From NCBI RefSeq assembly GCF_000236785.1, contig NZ_AGUF01000040.1, forward strand, positions 62,001 through 126,000: 64,000 nt of DNA, in the 5' to 3' direction. The position numbers and the translations under genes are program-made. The DNA comes from Achromobacter arsenitoxydans SY8. GTDB taxonomy: Bacteria; Pseudomonadota; Gammaproteobacteria; Burkholderiales; Burkholderiaceae_B. The notes under the pieces were generated by a model. It made no database searches, was not told where the DNA came from, and saw only the letters and a program-made list of their open reading frames with translations. Shown one piece after another: positions 43,315-50,819 of the stretch. Position 1 is the first letter of the stretch; every line of letters begins with the position of its first letter.

Positions 43315-44349
43315 TCAGGCCGCCACGGCGCGCGCGCGGGCGGGGAACAGCTCCAGCGCCCAGGTCACGGCCGCAACCAGCGCGACGCACAGACCCAGCA
43401 CGCCGACCATGCCCAGCAGCCCGTCGCTGCCCCACGGCATTTCGTACAGGTAGAGTCCGGCGCCGTACTTGGGCACGCCCTGCACGCTCATGAAGACCAC
43501 CCAGCGGAAGATCCACGCCGCGCCCAGCATGGTCAGCGCCAGCGCGGCCGACGGCAGCGGCGCCGCCAGCGTGCGCCAGGGGCGCTGCAGCAGCGCGATG
43601 ATGCAGAAGACCGTGATCACCGCGCCCGCCAGGCTGACGCGCCATATCGGAAAGTCGGCGAACAGGCGCAGCGCGGCGTCGAACGACGGCTCCAGGCCCA
43701 CCACGCCCAGCACGGCCCAGGCGCCCGCGCCCAGCGCGATCAGCACGATCGCGGTCACGCTCAGGCGGCGCAGCATGTCCACCGGCAGCGCGCGCATGCC
43801 GCCCGGCAGCCAGCGCCCGACCAGGAACATGGCGCCCAGCGCCCCCAGCCACGCCGTCAGCGCAAAGTTCACCGGCAGGAATACGGTGTGCCACAGGGGC
43901 CGCGAACGCAGCACCATCACCTCGGCGCCCGTGTAGACCAGGATCGACAGCGCGGACAGCGCCAGCGCCACGGCGACCACGCGCACCCAGCCCATCCGCC
44001 CCCACCACCAGGCCGCGCAGAACAGCAGGGCCAAGGTCACGAACACCGGCAGCAGCAAGGCGCCCAGCCACATCCACGACCACGGCGTAACATGCGCATA
44101 GAAGTGCCAAAAGCGGCCGGGCTGATGCAGGTCGGCAAGCAGCGACACGGGTGCGGCGATGGCGCTGACCAGCAGCACCGTCGTCGCGGCCGGCAGCAGG
44201 CGGCGAGCCGACGAATCCGCGCGCCCGAAAGCCGCAAAGGCGGCCGTCAGCGCGGTGGTGGCGGCAATGCCGATCAGGAAGAAATACTGCACGGCCCAAG
44301 GCAGCCAGGCGGCGTCGTAGACCGGCGTAAGCAATTCAGAGATTTGCAT
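43315..44349 (-). CDS. ttrC: TtrC-like NrfD-family membrane subunit
   Basis: A 344-residue polytopic protein of the NrfD/PsrC type with 8-9 hydrophobic segments. It opens ISELLTPVYDAAWLPWAVQ; the GRFWHFYAHVTPWSWMWLGA and VYTGAEVMVLRSRPLW segments are characteristic. It anchors TtrAB and passes electrons from quinol to TtrB. ATG 44349 was chosen because the longer frame overlaps ttrB without similarity. It lies 19 bases after ttrB and 38 bases before ttrA. Confidence 0.88.
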   Translation of the reverse strand: MQISELLTPVYDAAWLPWAVQYFFLIGIAATTALTAAFAAFGRADSSARRLLPAATTVLLVSAIAAPVSLLADLHQPGRFWHFYAHVTPWSWMWLGALLLPVFVTLALLFCAAWWWGRMGWVRVVAVALALSALSILVYTGAEVMVLRSRPLWHTVFLPVNFALTAWLGALGAMFLVGRWLPGGMRALPVDMLRRLSVTAIVLIALGAGAWAVLGVVGLEPSFDAALRLFADFPIWRVSLAGAVITVFCIIALLQRPWRTLAAPLPSAALALTMLGAAWIFRWVVFMSVQGVPKYGAGLYLYEMPWGSDGLLGMVGVLGLCVALVAAVTWALELFPARARAVAA

Positions 44350-44368
44350 GAGAGTCCCCTTCGATGGC

Positions 44369-45142
44369 TCAGTGGCCGCCCGCCAGGCGCACGCCGGCCT
44401 GGCCGTCCACCTGATGCACGAACGCATCGGGCAGGCCGATGTAATAGACGTGGGGGTCGGTCTTCATCTCGGGCTTGAGCACCTTGATGTCGGCCTTGTG
44501 CTCGGCCAGCAGGCGCGAGATGGCGCTGTCGGGATCGTTCAGGTCGCCGATCACGCGCGCGCCGCCGACGCAGCTTTCCACGCAGGCCGGCAGCAGGCCG
44601 GCTTCCAGGCGGTGTTCGCAGAACGTGCACTTGTCCGCGGTCTGGGTCTCGTGATTGATGAAGCGGGCGTCATAGGGACAGGCCTGCACGCAGTAGCCAC
44701 AGCCGACGCAGCGTTCGTTGTCGACCAGCACGATGCCGTCTTCCCGCTGAAAAGTGGCCTGCACCGGACAGACCGGCACGCAGGGGGGCTTGTCGCAGTG
44801 GTTGCACAGGCGCGGCAGCATGACCATGGCGCACGGGCCGCCGGCATCCGGCGTCACTTCGTACTGCAGCACGGTCGTGCGGAACTGCCCGATCGGGGGC
44901 ACGTTCTCCAGCGAACAGCTCACCGTACAGGACTGGCAGCCGATGCATTTGCGCATGTCGACCACCATGCCGTAGCGCTTGCCGGCCATGCCGGGCCGGC
45001 GCGGCGGCTGGCCGTTGATGCCGGTCGCGGCTTCCGCGTGGATGGGAATGACGGTGGCGGCGGCGCCTAGCCCAAGCAGGCCTTTTAGAAAGCCGCGCTT
45101 GCCCGGGAGAGGGGTTTCCGGGGGGCTGTTAGGGGTGTGCAT
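44369..45142 (-). CDS. ttrB: TtrB-like iron-sulfur subunit with a Lys-Arg Tat signal
   Basis: About 257 residues with sixteen cysteines arranged for four 4Fe-4S clusters: CIGCQSCTVSC, CNHCDKPPCVPVCP, CVGCGYCVQACP and CTFCEHRLEAGLLPACVESC. The signal peptide reads PGKRGFLKGLLGLG, so the twin-arginine position is Lys-Arg (residues 15-16). The same substitution is known in Salmonella TtrB, where it still uses Tat. The protein passes electrons from TtrC to TtrA. ATG 45142 has GGAG 8 bases upstream; ATG 45160 is the alternative. First gene of the operon. Confidence 0.9.
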   Translation of the reverse strand: MHTPNSPPETPLPGKRGFLKGLLGLGAAATVIPIHAEAATGINGQPPRRPGMAGKRYGMVVDMRKCIGCQSCTVSCSLENVPPIGQFRTTVLQYEVTPDAGGPCAMVMLPRLCNHCDKPPCVPVCPVQATFQREDGIVLVDNERCVGCGYCVQACPYDARFINHETQTADKCTFCEHRLEAGLLPACVESCVGGARVIGDLNDPDSAISRLLAEHKADIKVLKPEMKTDPHVYYIGLPDAFVHQVDGQAGVRLAGGH

Positions 45143-45206
45143 AGATAAACTCCGAAACATATAGCTGTTACGGAAATTAACTTATCACCCGTAGTTATAT
45201 AGAGCC

Positions 45207-45220
45207 TTGATATCAGTCAA
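45207..45220 (-). promoter_or_regulatory. FNR/ANR-type box upstream of ttrB
   Basis: On the minus strand the sequence is TTGACTGATATCAA: TTGAC, four bases, ATCAA, with nine of ten defined positions matching TTGAT-N4-ATCAA. It is centred about 70 bases before the ttrB start codon. A GATAAG element about 30 bases downstream could be the -10, placing the site near -41.5. Anaerobic activation of ttr is inferred. Confidence 0.65.
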
Positions 45221-45261
45221 TGGGGACAGATTAACAACAGGCTTTGGCCCAACGCGGCGCA

Positions 45262-45819
45262 TTAACGATCCGAAATCGTCAGCGCCGGCGCCCAGGCCGC
45301 CAGCTTCTGGTCGAACGACGCAGCGGCATGGGCCGGACTGGTGGAAGGCAGCTCGACATACTGCAGGGGCGCGCCGGCCAGGCGAGGCAGCACGTGGCGG
45401 CGGTACATCGCGGCCGCCTTGGCGCCGTTGAAGCAGATACGGACGATGGACGGATGGCTGTCCAGGAACTGCTGGAAGTCGTTGGGCACGAGCGTGTCGC
45501 CGCGGATATCGGCGTCCAGGCTGCCGGGCCGCTCGCAGGCCTGCAGCACGTCCCAGAGCGCCACGCCGCCCGCTTGCAGCGCCTGCAGGCGCGCGGGGTA
45601 GTCCAGCCCGGGATCAAATCCCAGGATGCGGGCCGCCAGCGGCCAGAACGCGTTGCGCGGATGCGCGTAGTACTGGACCTGCCTGAGCGAGGCGACGCCG
45701 GGCATGGATCCCAGCACCAGCACGCGCGCCCCGGCGGAGGCCACCGGGGCAAAACCCCACACCTGTGCATCGCGCCGGCCCAGGGCGCTGTTCGAATCTG
45801 ATTCCATTTTCGGGAGCAT
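45262..45819 (-). CDS. DNA-deoxyinosine (hypoxanthine) glycosylase, UDG superfamily family 6
   Basis: A 185-residue uracil-DNA glycosylase superfamily protein. The signature VLVLGSMPGVASLRQVQYY followed by AHPRNAFWPL is specific to the hypoxanthine-DNA glycosylase group (COG3663), and LPSTSPAHA is the second active-site motif. It removes deaminated adenine (hypoxanthine) from DNA. ATG 45807 (MESDSN) is an alternative start. It stands alone upstream of ttr, transcribed in the same direction but separated by the ttr promoter region. Confidence 0.85.
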   Translation of the reverse strand: MLPKMESDSNSALGRRDAQVWGFAPVASAGARVLVLGSMPGVASLRQVQYYAHPRNAFWPLAARILGFDPGLDYPARLQALQAGGVALWDVLQACERPGSLDADIRGDTLVPNDFQQFLDSHPSIVRICFNGAKAAAMYRRHVLPRLAGAPLQYVELPSTSPAHAAASFDQKLAAWAPALTISDR

Positions 45820-45942
45820 ACTTCCCAGGAAAATCCCGGCGCCCTGCTCCCCACCCGATCGTCCGATCCATGGAACAGTGCTTATCGGTTTTGGGGTCTA
45901 CCGGAACTATCGTTCCGCCCTTATCTTCATTCTTATGACGAA

Positions 45943-45959
45943 CGGCCCCGATGGGGCCG
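45943..45959 (+). repeat. Short GC hairpin in the leader of the pirin gene
   Basis: CGGCCCC-GAT-GGGGCCG forms a 7-base-pair stem with a 3-base loop. It ends 19 bases before the pirin start codon, just upstream of the AGGAAA ribosome site. It could influence translation or end transcripts coming from upstream. No T tract follows. Confidence 0.4.
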
Positions 45960-45978
45960 CGCAATAGGAAACCTCATC

Positions 45979-46842
45979 ATGAAGAAGATTCTCGGTTTGC
46001 ATGCCAGCCCCCGTCCCCACTGGGTGGGCGACGGCTTCCCGGTGCGCTCCATGTTCTCGTACAACGACAAGGGCAAGAACACCAGCCCCTTCCTGCTGCT
46101 GGACTACGCCGGCCCGGCCGAATTCGGACCGGCCAGCCAGCCTCGCGGCGTCGGCCGGCATCCGCATCGCGGCTTTGAAACCGTGACCATCGTCTACAGC
46201 GGCGAAGTCGAGCACCGCGATTCCACCGGCAACGGCGGCGTCATCGGTCCCGGCGACGTGCAATGGATGACGGCGGCCTCGGGCATCCTGCACGAGGAGT
46301 TCCATTCCCATGCTTTCACCCGCACGGGCGGCAAGCTGGAAATGGTGCAGCTCTGGGTCAACCTGCCCGCCAAGGACAAGAAGGCGGCGGCGGGCTACCA
46401 GGGCATCCTCAGCGCGGACATTCCCGTGGTAGCGCTGCCGGACGACGCCGGCTCGCTGCGGGTAATCGCGGGCAGCTATGCCGGCCAGGCCGGACCGGCG
46501 CGCACCTTCACGCCGATGGACGTGTGGGACGTGAAGCTGGCCGCGGGCAAGTCGGCGACCTTCCCCATCCCCGCGGGGCGCAACAGCATGCTGGTGATGC
46601 TGCGCGGCACGGTGCTGGTCAACGGCGAATCGGTCGCTCGCGACGCGCAACTGGCCCTGTTCTCGCAAGAGGGCGAGGACATCACCGTCGAAGCCAACAA
46701 CGACGCGGTGTTCCTGGTCCTGAGCGGCGAGCCGATCAATGAGCCGGTCGTCGGCTACGGGCCCTTCGTGATGAACTCGCAAGAGGAAATCGTGGAGGCC
46801 ATCCAGGACTTCAACGCTGGACGTTACGGCCAGATGCACTGA
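45979..46842 (+). CDS. Pirin-family protein
   Basis: A 287-residue bicupin. The pirin metal-site motif GRHPHRGFETVTIV and the following GDVQWMTAASGILHEEF segment hold the His/His/His/Glu ligands. A pirin C-terminal domain starts near DVKLAAGKSATFPI. Bacterial pirins act as quercetin 2,3-dioxygenases or redox-sensitive regulators; which applies here is unknown. It is a single gene with an AGGAAA ribosome site. DNA composition changes soon after its end. Confidence 0.92.
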   Translation: MKKILGLHASPRPHWVGDGFPVRSMFSYNDKGKNTSPFLLLDYAGPAEFGPASQPRGVGRHPHRGFETVTIVYSGEVEHRDSTGNGGVIGPGDVQWMTAASGILHEEFHSHAFTRTGGKLEMVQLWVNLPAKDKKAAAGYQGILSADIPVVALPDDAGSLRVIAGSYAGQAGPARTFTPMDVWDVKLAAGKSATFPIPAGRNSMLVMLRGTVLVNGESVARDAQLALFSQEGEDITVEANNDAVFLVLSGEPINEPVVGYGPFVMNSQEEIVEAIQDFNAGRYGQMH

Positions 46843-46860
46843 GGCCGGCTGGACGCGCGC

Positions 46861-47015
46861 CTATCCGTCGGTATGCACCGGACTCAGCTTACTGACGCGA
46901 TAGGCGCCCGGCAAGTTCTTCGGCATCGTCATCGCCTTGATGCTGGCCCTCTCGTTGGCCGTGTGCGGCCTGGAGACTGCCTTGGCGAGGCACGCTGGGT
47001 GCCTGGCCTGCGCTT
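46861..47015 (-). pseudogene. Possible 3' remnant of a truncated gene
   Basis: A minus-strand frame with no start codon stays open for about 50 codons up to the end of the LysR gene, then ends in TAG. Its last part reads ERASIKAMTMPKNLPGAYRV followed by SKLSPVHTDG. Codons mostly end in G or C, as in real genes here. I do not recognise the protein. It may be the tail of a gene displaced when the adjoining less GC-rich segment arrived. An internal ATG would give only 24 residues. Confidence 0.3.
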
Positions 47016-47918
47016 CTAGGACGCAGTGCTTTGAAAATGGTCGTGAATTAGACGAACCATCAGACGTGCGGCCGGCGAAAGAGGTGCGTCAGTCCTGTAG
47101 ACGATCTGGAACTCTCTGACGATGTCGGGATCGGTAATGGGCGCGATGCAGAGGTTGTGTGCTCGCGCGTCAAAGAGCGCAGGCATCACTGTCACGAAGG
47201 CGGCGGTTTGCACCAGGCTGATCATGGTCGCGAGCTGGTCCACTTCCAGCTTTCAAGGCCGGGGAATCCCATTCGCCTGCAGAACGCCGTCGATCTGCAG
47301 GCGCGTTGAACTGAGAGGATTCAAGCCTATTACAGGAAGATCGACCAGTTGGCGCCAGGTTACCTTCCTAATAGCGGGCTCCGCACCCGATCGCTTTGCG
47401 TACACCAGGTTGAAGTCGTACGTGGCGACCTTTTGCACGGTGAGGGACTCCGGAAATGGGACGGGGGTCGTCACTCCAAACTCGACCTCGCCGTTTTCCA
47501 CGAGTTTCGTCACGACCGTCGCATTCGCATCGCGAATGCGCACATAAGTACCCGGATACGCTGCATAGAAGGCCGGAAGCACCTTGGGAATGACGGAATA
47601 TCCGACCGATGCGACCGTACCGAACGCCAACGTGCGCCCCTCGCCCTTTGCGGACCGGGCGGCTTCCGCCAGCGATGCGTCGAGCGAACTGATCGCCGGA
47701 AGCACGCGTTCGTACAGGGCTTTGCCAAGCGGAGCAACCACCAGCCGGCGCGTTGTGCGCTCGAACAGTTTGCCCCCTATCTCACTTTCCAGCTTCGCGA
47801 TGCGCCTGCTAAGCGCCGACGTAGTGATGCACAGCACCGATGCAGCCGCAGTGTACTGACCGCAGCGCACCAGGCAGCAGAACGCCCGCAGATCGTCGAT
47901 GTCGTAATTTATTCCCAT
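47016..47918 (-). pseudogene. LysR-family regulator interrupted by an in-frame TGA
   Basis: The gene reads as a LysR regulator from MGINYDIDDLRAFCCLVRCG (helix-turn-helix to about residue 60, TTSALSRRIAKLESEIGGK) through an effector domain up to NGIPRP. It meets TGA at 47253-47255 and continues in the same frame with KLEVDQLATMISLVQTAAFV to a normal end (FQSTAS). A single C-to-T change of an Arg CGA codon would explain the stop. Without readthrough, the product is 221 residues and lacks the last 80 or so residues of the effector domain. It is divergent from a hydrolase/Bug operon. A sequencing error is possible. Confidence 0.8.
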
Positions 47919-47923
47919 ACCGC

Positions 47924-47943
47924 AATAATTGTTGATATTTATT
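47924..47943. promoter_or_regulatory. AT-rich interrupted palindrome in the LysR/hydrolase intergenic region
   Basis: AATAA-N10-TTATT lies in the 84-base divergent region, close to the LysR start. It is a candidate site for the neighbouring LysR protein, or for its intact paralogue if this copy is dead. Short and AT-rich, so chance is possible. Confidence 0.3.
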
Positions 47944-48002
47944 CGATTGACGAAAATATAGCCTGGAAAGCATTCTTCGGTCCTCGATAGCAGGACGGAT
48001 TT

Positions 48003-48947
48003 ATGCAACTAAGCGGCGTTTCATTGAAATCGGTGAGCTCCTTTTTTATTGAAGGAAGCACTGCAGTGCTTGAAGGCTTGCCCATAGAGCACAGAAGCAT
48101 GGTCCTTAACGGGTACCCGCGGGAAGTCGATCCGAATGGCGAACACGTGTACGGGCAGATGTATGTCCAGGAGTTCCGCCTGACGAACCCGCGTCATCCC
48201 GAGCCGGTGCTGCTTTGGCACGGCGGCGGCATGACGGGATGCACTTGGGAGACCACGCCCGACGGCCGACCCGGCTGGCTCATGCGCTTTCTGGAAGCGG
48301 GCTACGACGTCCTCGTCAGCGATGCGGTCGAGCGCGGTCGTTCGTCGTGGGCAAGGTTCCCCGAGGTCTACAAGGATTCCCCCGTGTTCCGACCAAAGAA
48401 AGAGGGTTGGACGACGTTCCGGATTGGTCCTGAATACAGCCCCGATCCGGCCGCGCGGATCGCGTTCCCCGGACAGTTGTTTCCTGTGGAGCACTTCGAT
48501 TCATTTGTGAACCAATGGGTCCCCCGCTGGCCTGGCCATGAATCGCTGATCCTCGCAGCGTATGAGGCGCTCGTTGATCGCATTGGGTCCTGCCACATCG
48601 TGGCGCACAGTCAGGGGGCTGGTTTTGCAGCCGAAATAGCGCGGCGGCGGCCCGATTCGGTCGTATCTGTGGTCGGCGTTGAGCCGGGAGGGATGCCCCG
48701 GCCGGCATCGACCGGCCGACTACCCCGGCACCTGATCGTATGGGGGGACTTTATCGAGCCATCCGGCGCCCATTGGACCAACTACCGACGGCAGGCCGAC
48801 GAATACCTTGCGAGTATCGCCTCGCGCGCCGACATCACGGTCATCGACTTGCCGGCAGACGGAATCAAGGGCAACTCGCACTTTCCCATGATGGATCGCA
48901 ACAGCGACAAGGTCTTTCAGCGCGTAGACGCTTGGATCAGTCGATAG
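48003..48947 (+). CDS. Alpha/beta hydrolase (esterase-like)
   Basis: A 314-residue alpha/beta hydrolase. The oxyanion segment is LLWHGGGMTGCTWE (HGGG at 73-76), the nucleophile elbow is VAHSQGAGFA with Ser203, and the probable catalytic His is in GNSHFPMMDRNS near the C-terminus. The elbow has Ala instead of the usual first Gly (A-H-S-Q-G). No signal peptide is evident, so the protein is probably cytoplasmic and splits an ester, lactone or similar bond. AGGA lies 7 bases upstream of the ATG. It is co-oriented with a Bug receptor and divergent from the broken LysR gene. Less GC-rich than most neighbours. Confidence 0.83.
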   Translation: MQLSGVSLKSVSSFFIEGSTAVLEGLPIEHRSMVLNGYPREVDPNGEHVYGQMYVQEFRLTNPRHPEPVLLWHGGGMTGCTWETTPDGRPGWLMRFLEAGYDVLVSDAVERGRSSWARFPEVYKDSPVFRPKKEGWTTFRIGPEYSPDPAARIAFPGQLFPVEHFDSFVNQWVPRWPGHESLILAAYEALVDRIGSCHIVAHSQGAGFAAEIARRRPDSVVSVVGVEPGGMPRPASTGRLPRHLIVWGDFIEPSGAHWTNYRRQADEYLASIASRADITVIDLPADGIKGNSHFPMMDRNSDKVFQRVDAWISR

Positions 48948-48976
48948 ATGACCACAATCAACACAACGGAGACAAC

Positions 48977-49957
48977 ATGAATCGCCTTAATTTTGCTGTT
49001 CGCACCATCGCTATCGGCCTGGGACTGGCCGCATCCAACAGCTTTGCGGCAGAGGGGTATCCCACGCAACCCGTGAAGATGATTGTCGGTTATGCGCCTG
49101 GTGGCTCCGTCGACACCTTTGCGCGTATCGTCGCCCCAAAGTTGGGTGCCGAGCTCGGACAGCCCATCGTCATCGAGAACGTCCCTGGAGCTGGTGGAAT
49201 TATCGCGGTAACCCGCGCCGTGAATGCAAAGCCGGACGGCTACACCATCCTGATGGGAATTGTCTCTGACGTTGTGATTGCCCCCCTGGTGCAGAACTCC
49301 GCCAAGTACACCTACAAGGATTTGACCGCTATCGCCCCATTGGGGATCAGCGGTGTTGGTTTGGTCGCGAATCCTCAATTGGGTATCCGAACGTTTGGAG
49401 ACCTCATCCGGCGTGCAAAGGCGGAGCCCGGAAAACTCACCTACGGCGCGACTGGCGTCGGCTCATTGCCCGCGATCGCGATGGAGAGCTTTAAGAAGAC
49501 GACCGGCGCCGATATCACGTTCATCCCGTACGCCAGCGCGTCTAAGATCGCGACGGACGTAATTGGCGGCAACGTAGATCTGGCGATTTCGGGGTTGCCC
49601 GCCCTCCTGGAATTCATCAAGAGTGGCCGGGTGACGCCTATTGGCGTCATGAGCCACGAGCGAGACATTGGCAACCTGGAGATGCCCTCCGCAGGCGAAA
49701 CGCCTGAGCTCAAGGGCATGGATTACTACTTTTGGACAGGGATCTTCGCTCCTGGCGAGACGCCCGAGCCAGTCGTGAAGAAACTGAACGCAGCTTTCGC
49801 GCGTGTCATGGCCCAACCTGACGTACAGGAGCGGTTCAAAGCACTGGGGGTGAAAGTAAGTCCGCCGACAAGTCCTGGTCAGTTCGGACAGTTTGTCGCC
49901 AATAGCCACCAGCAATGGGCAACTGCAATCCAGGAAGCCGGCGTTCCCAAGCAGTAG
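48977..49957 (+). CDS. TctC/Bug-family periplasmic substrate-binding protein
   Basis: A 326-residue receptor with a signal peptide (residues 1 to about 24, cleavage near NSFAAEG). The family signatures YPTQPVKMIVGYAPGGSVDT, ENVPGAGGIIAV and ADITFIPYASASKIATDVIG follow. It is preceded by CGGAGAC and lies 29 bases after the hydrolase gene, so the two are probably one operon for uptake and hydrolysis of an unknown ligand. Codon usage is less GC-biased than in the other two Bug genes of the window. Confidence 0.9.
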   Translation: MNRLNFAVRTIAIGLGLAASNSFAAEGYPTQPVKMIVGYAPGGSVDTFARIVAPKLGAELGQPIVIENVPGAGGIIAVTRAVNAKPDGYTILMGIVSDVVIAPLVQNSAKYTYKDLTAIAPLGISGVGLVANPQLGIRTFGDLIRRAKAEPGKLTYGATGVGSLPAIAMESFKKTTGADITFIPYASASKIATDVIGGNVDLAISGLPALLEFIKSGRVTPIGVMSHERDIGNLEMPSAGETPELKGMDYYFWTGIFAPGETPEPVVKKLNAAFARVMAQPDVQERFKALGVKVSPPTSPGQFGQFVANSHQQWATAIQEAGVPKQ

Positions 49958-49997
49958 CAGCTTTGCGCGGACAGTGGGGCAAACGACTCGCGCGACG

Positions 49998-50648
49998 CTA
50001 GCCCTGCTCCACCCGCCGCCACACGCTCGCCAGCCAAGGCTGCTGCTCTCGCGGCAGCCCGTCCGGCCGGTAGTAGTGTTCAAGCTCCTGGAAGCCGGCC
50101 TGTTCCAGCAGGGCGCGCCATCCGTCCAGATCGTGGTACGCCCCATAGCGCCCGCGATTCCAGCCTTCCTGGTTGCCGCCCCGGGGATTCGAGCTGAACA
50201 GCACGCCGCGCGGCCGCAAGGCGTTCCGCAGCTCGCGCAGCACCCGCGGCAATTCCTGTCCCGGCACATGGAACAGCACGGCGTTCGCGAAGATGCCGTC
50301 GAAGCGCCCGGCCGGCAGCGCCAGCCGCAGGAAATCCTGGTGCCATACCTCGCAGCCGCTGGCCGCCCGCGCCATGCCGACGAAGCGCGGCGCGCCGTCC
50401 AGGCCCACCGGCCGATGGCCTAGCGCGGCGAACGTCTTCAGGTCGCGGCCCGGCCCGCAGCCCAGGTCCAGGATGTCGTACGGCGGTTCGCCCTCGATGT
50501 GGCGCAGCAGCGCGGCGATATTCTGGCTGACGTCGTGGTCGCGCGTGCCGGCTTCGAACGAGACGGCGTTCTCGTCGTAGTGAGCCAGGGTCAGGGCGGA
50601 GATCTTGGCGAGGTCTTCGGGATCGAGTTTCATGGAACGATTGTGCAT
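49998..50648 (-). CDS. SAM-dependent methyltransferase
   Basis: A 216-residue class I methyltransferase with motif I DILDLGCGPGRDLKTFAALG, motif II around DGAPRFVGMARA, and FDGIFANAVLFHVPGQELPR. The product is a small, probably cytoplasmic enzyme; the acceptor is unknown. ATG 50633 (MKLDPED) is an equally likely start. It lies between the less GC-rich segment and pckG and is not clearly linked to either. Confidence 0.85.
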   Translation of the reverse strand: MHNRSMKLDPEDLAKISALTLAHYDENAVSFEAGTRDHDVSQNIAALLRHIEGEPPYDILDLGCGPGRDLKTFAALGHRPVGLDGAPRFVGMARAASGCEVWHQDFLRLALPAGRFDGIFANAVLFHVPGQELPRVLRELRNALRPRGVLFSSNPRGGNQEGWNRGRYGAYHDLDGWRALLEQAGFQELEHYYRPDGLPREQQPWLASVWRRVEQG

Positions 50649-50763
50649 GAAAGGCGCCTATCGTGGCCGGCGCGCTGGACGGCATCGCCGCTGGCGGACG
50701 CGCCTGAACGCCGGCAGCGCCAGGCCGCCGGCAAGATCGCCGGCCTGGCCGACGGCCCAATAA

Positions 50764-50798
50764 AAAACCCGCCTGCTAGGTGAAAGCAGGCGGGTTTT
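50764..50798 (-). terminator. Strong rho-independent terminator of pckG
   Basis: A 14-base-pair stem (50764-50777 with 50785-50798) with a 7-base loop. On the minus strand the second arm ends in TTTT and continues into TTA. It lies 22 bases after the pckG stop codon. The run of A before and T after also makes it usable on the plus strand. Confidence 0.88.
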
Positions 50799-50819
50799 CA
50801 GTGTGGGAGCCTGGTAACG

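Noticed and set aside
40022-43453. 1143-codon plus-strand open frame opposite ttrA
   Set aside because: Antisense shadow. The minus strand encodes a molybdoenzyme with intact cofactor motifs.
43276-44299. N-terminal extension of the ttrA frame across ttrC
   Set aside because: The extra 341 residues overlap ttrC in another frame and have no similarity, while the Tat signal begins just after 43276.
47122-47547. 141-codon plus-strand open frame opposite the broken LysR gene
   Set aside because: No family pattern. The minus strand carries convincing LysR sequence on both sides of the internal stop.
47016-49957. Mobile element or integron at the less GC-rich segment
   Set aside because: I found no transposase, integrase, terminal inverted repeats or tRNA attachment site at either edge.
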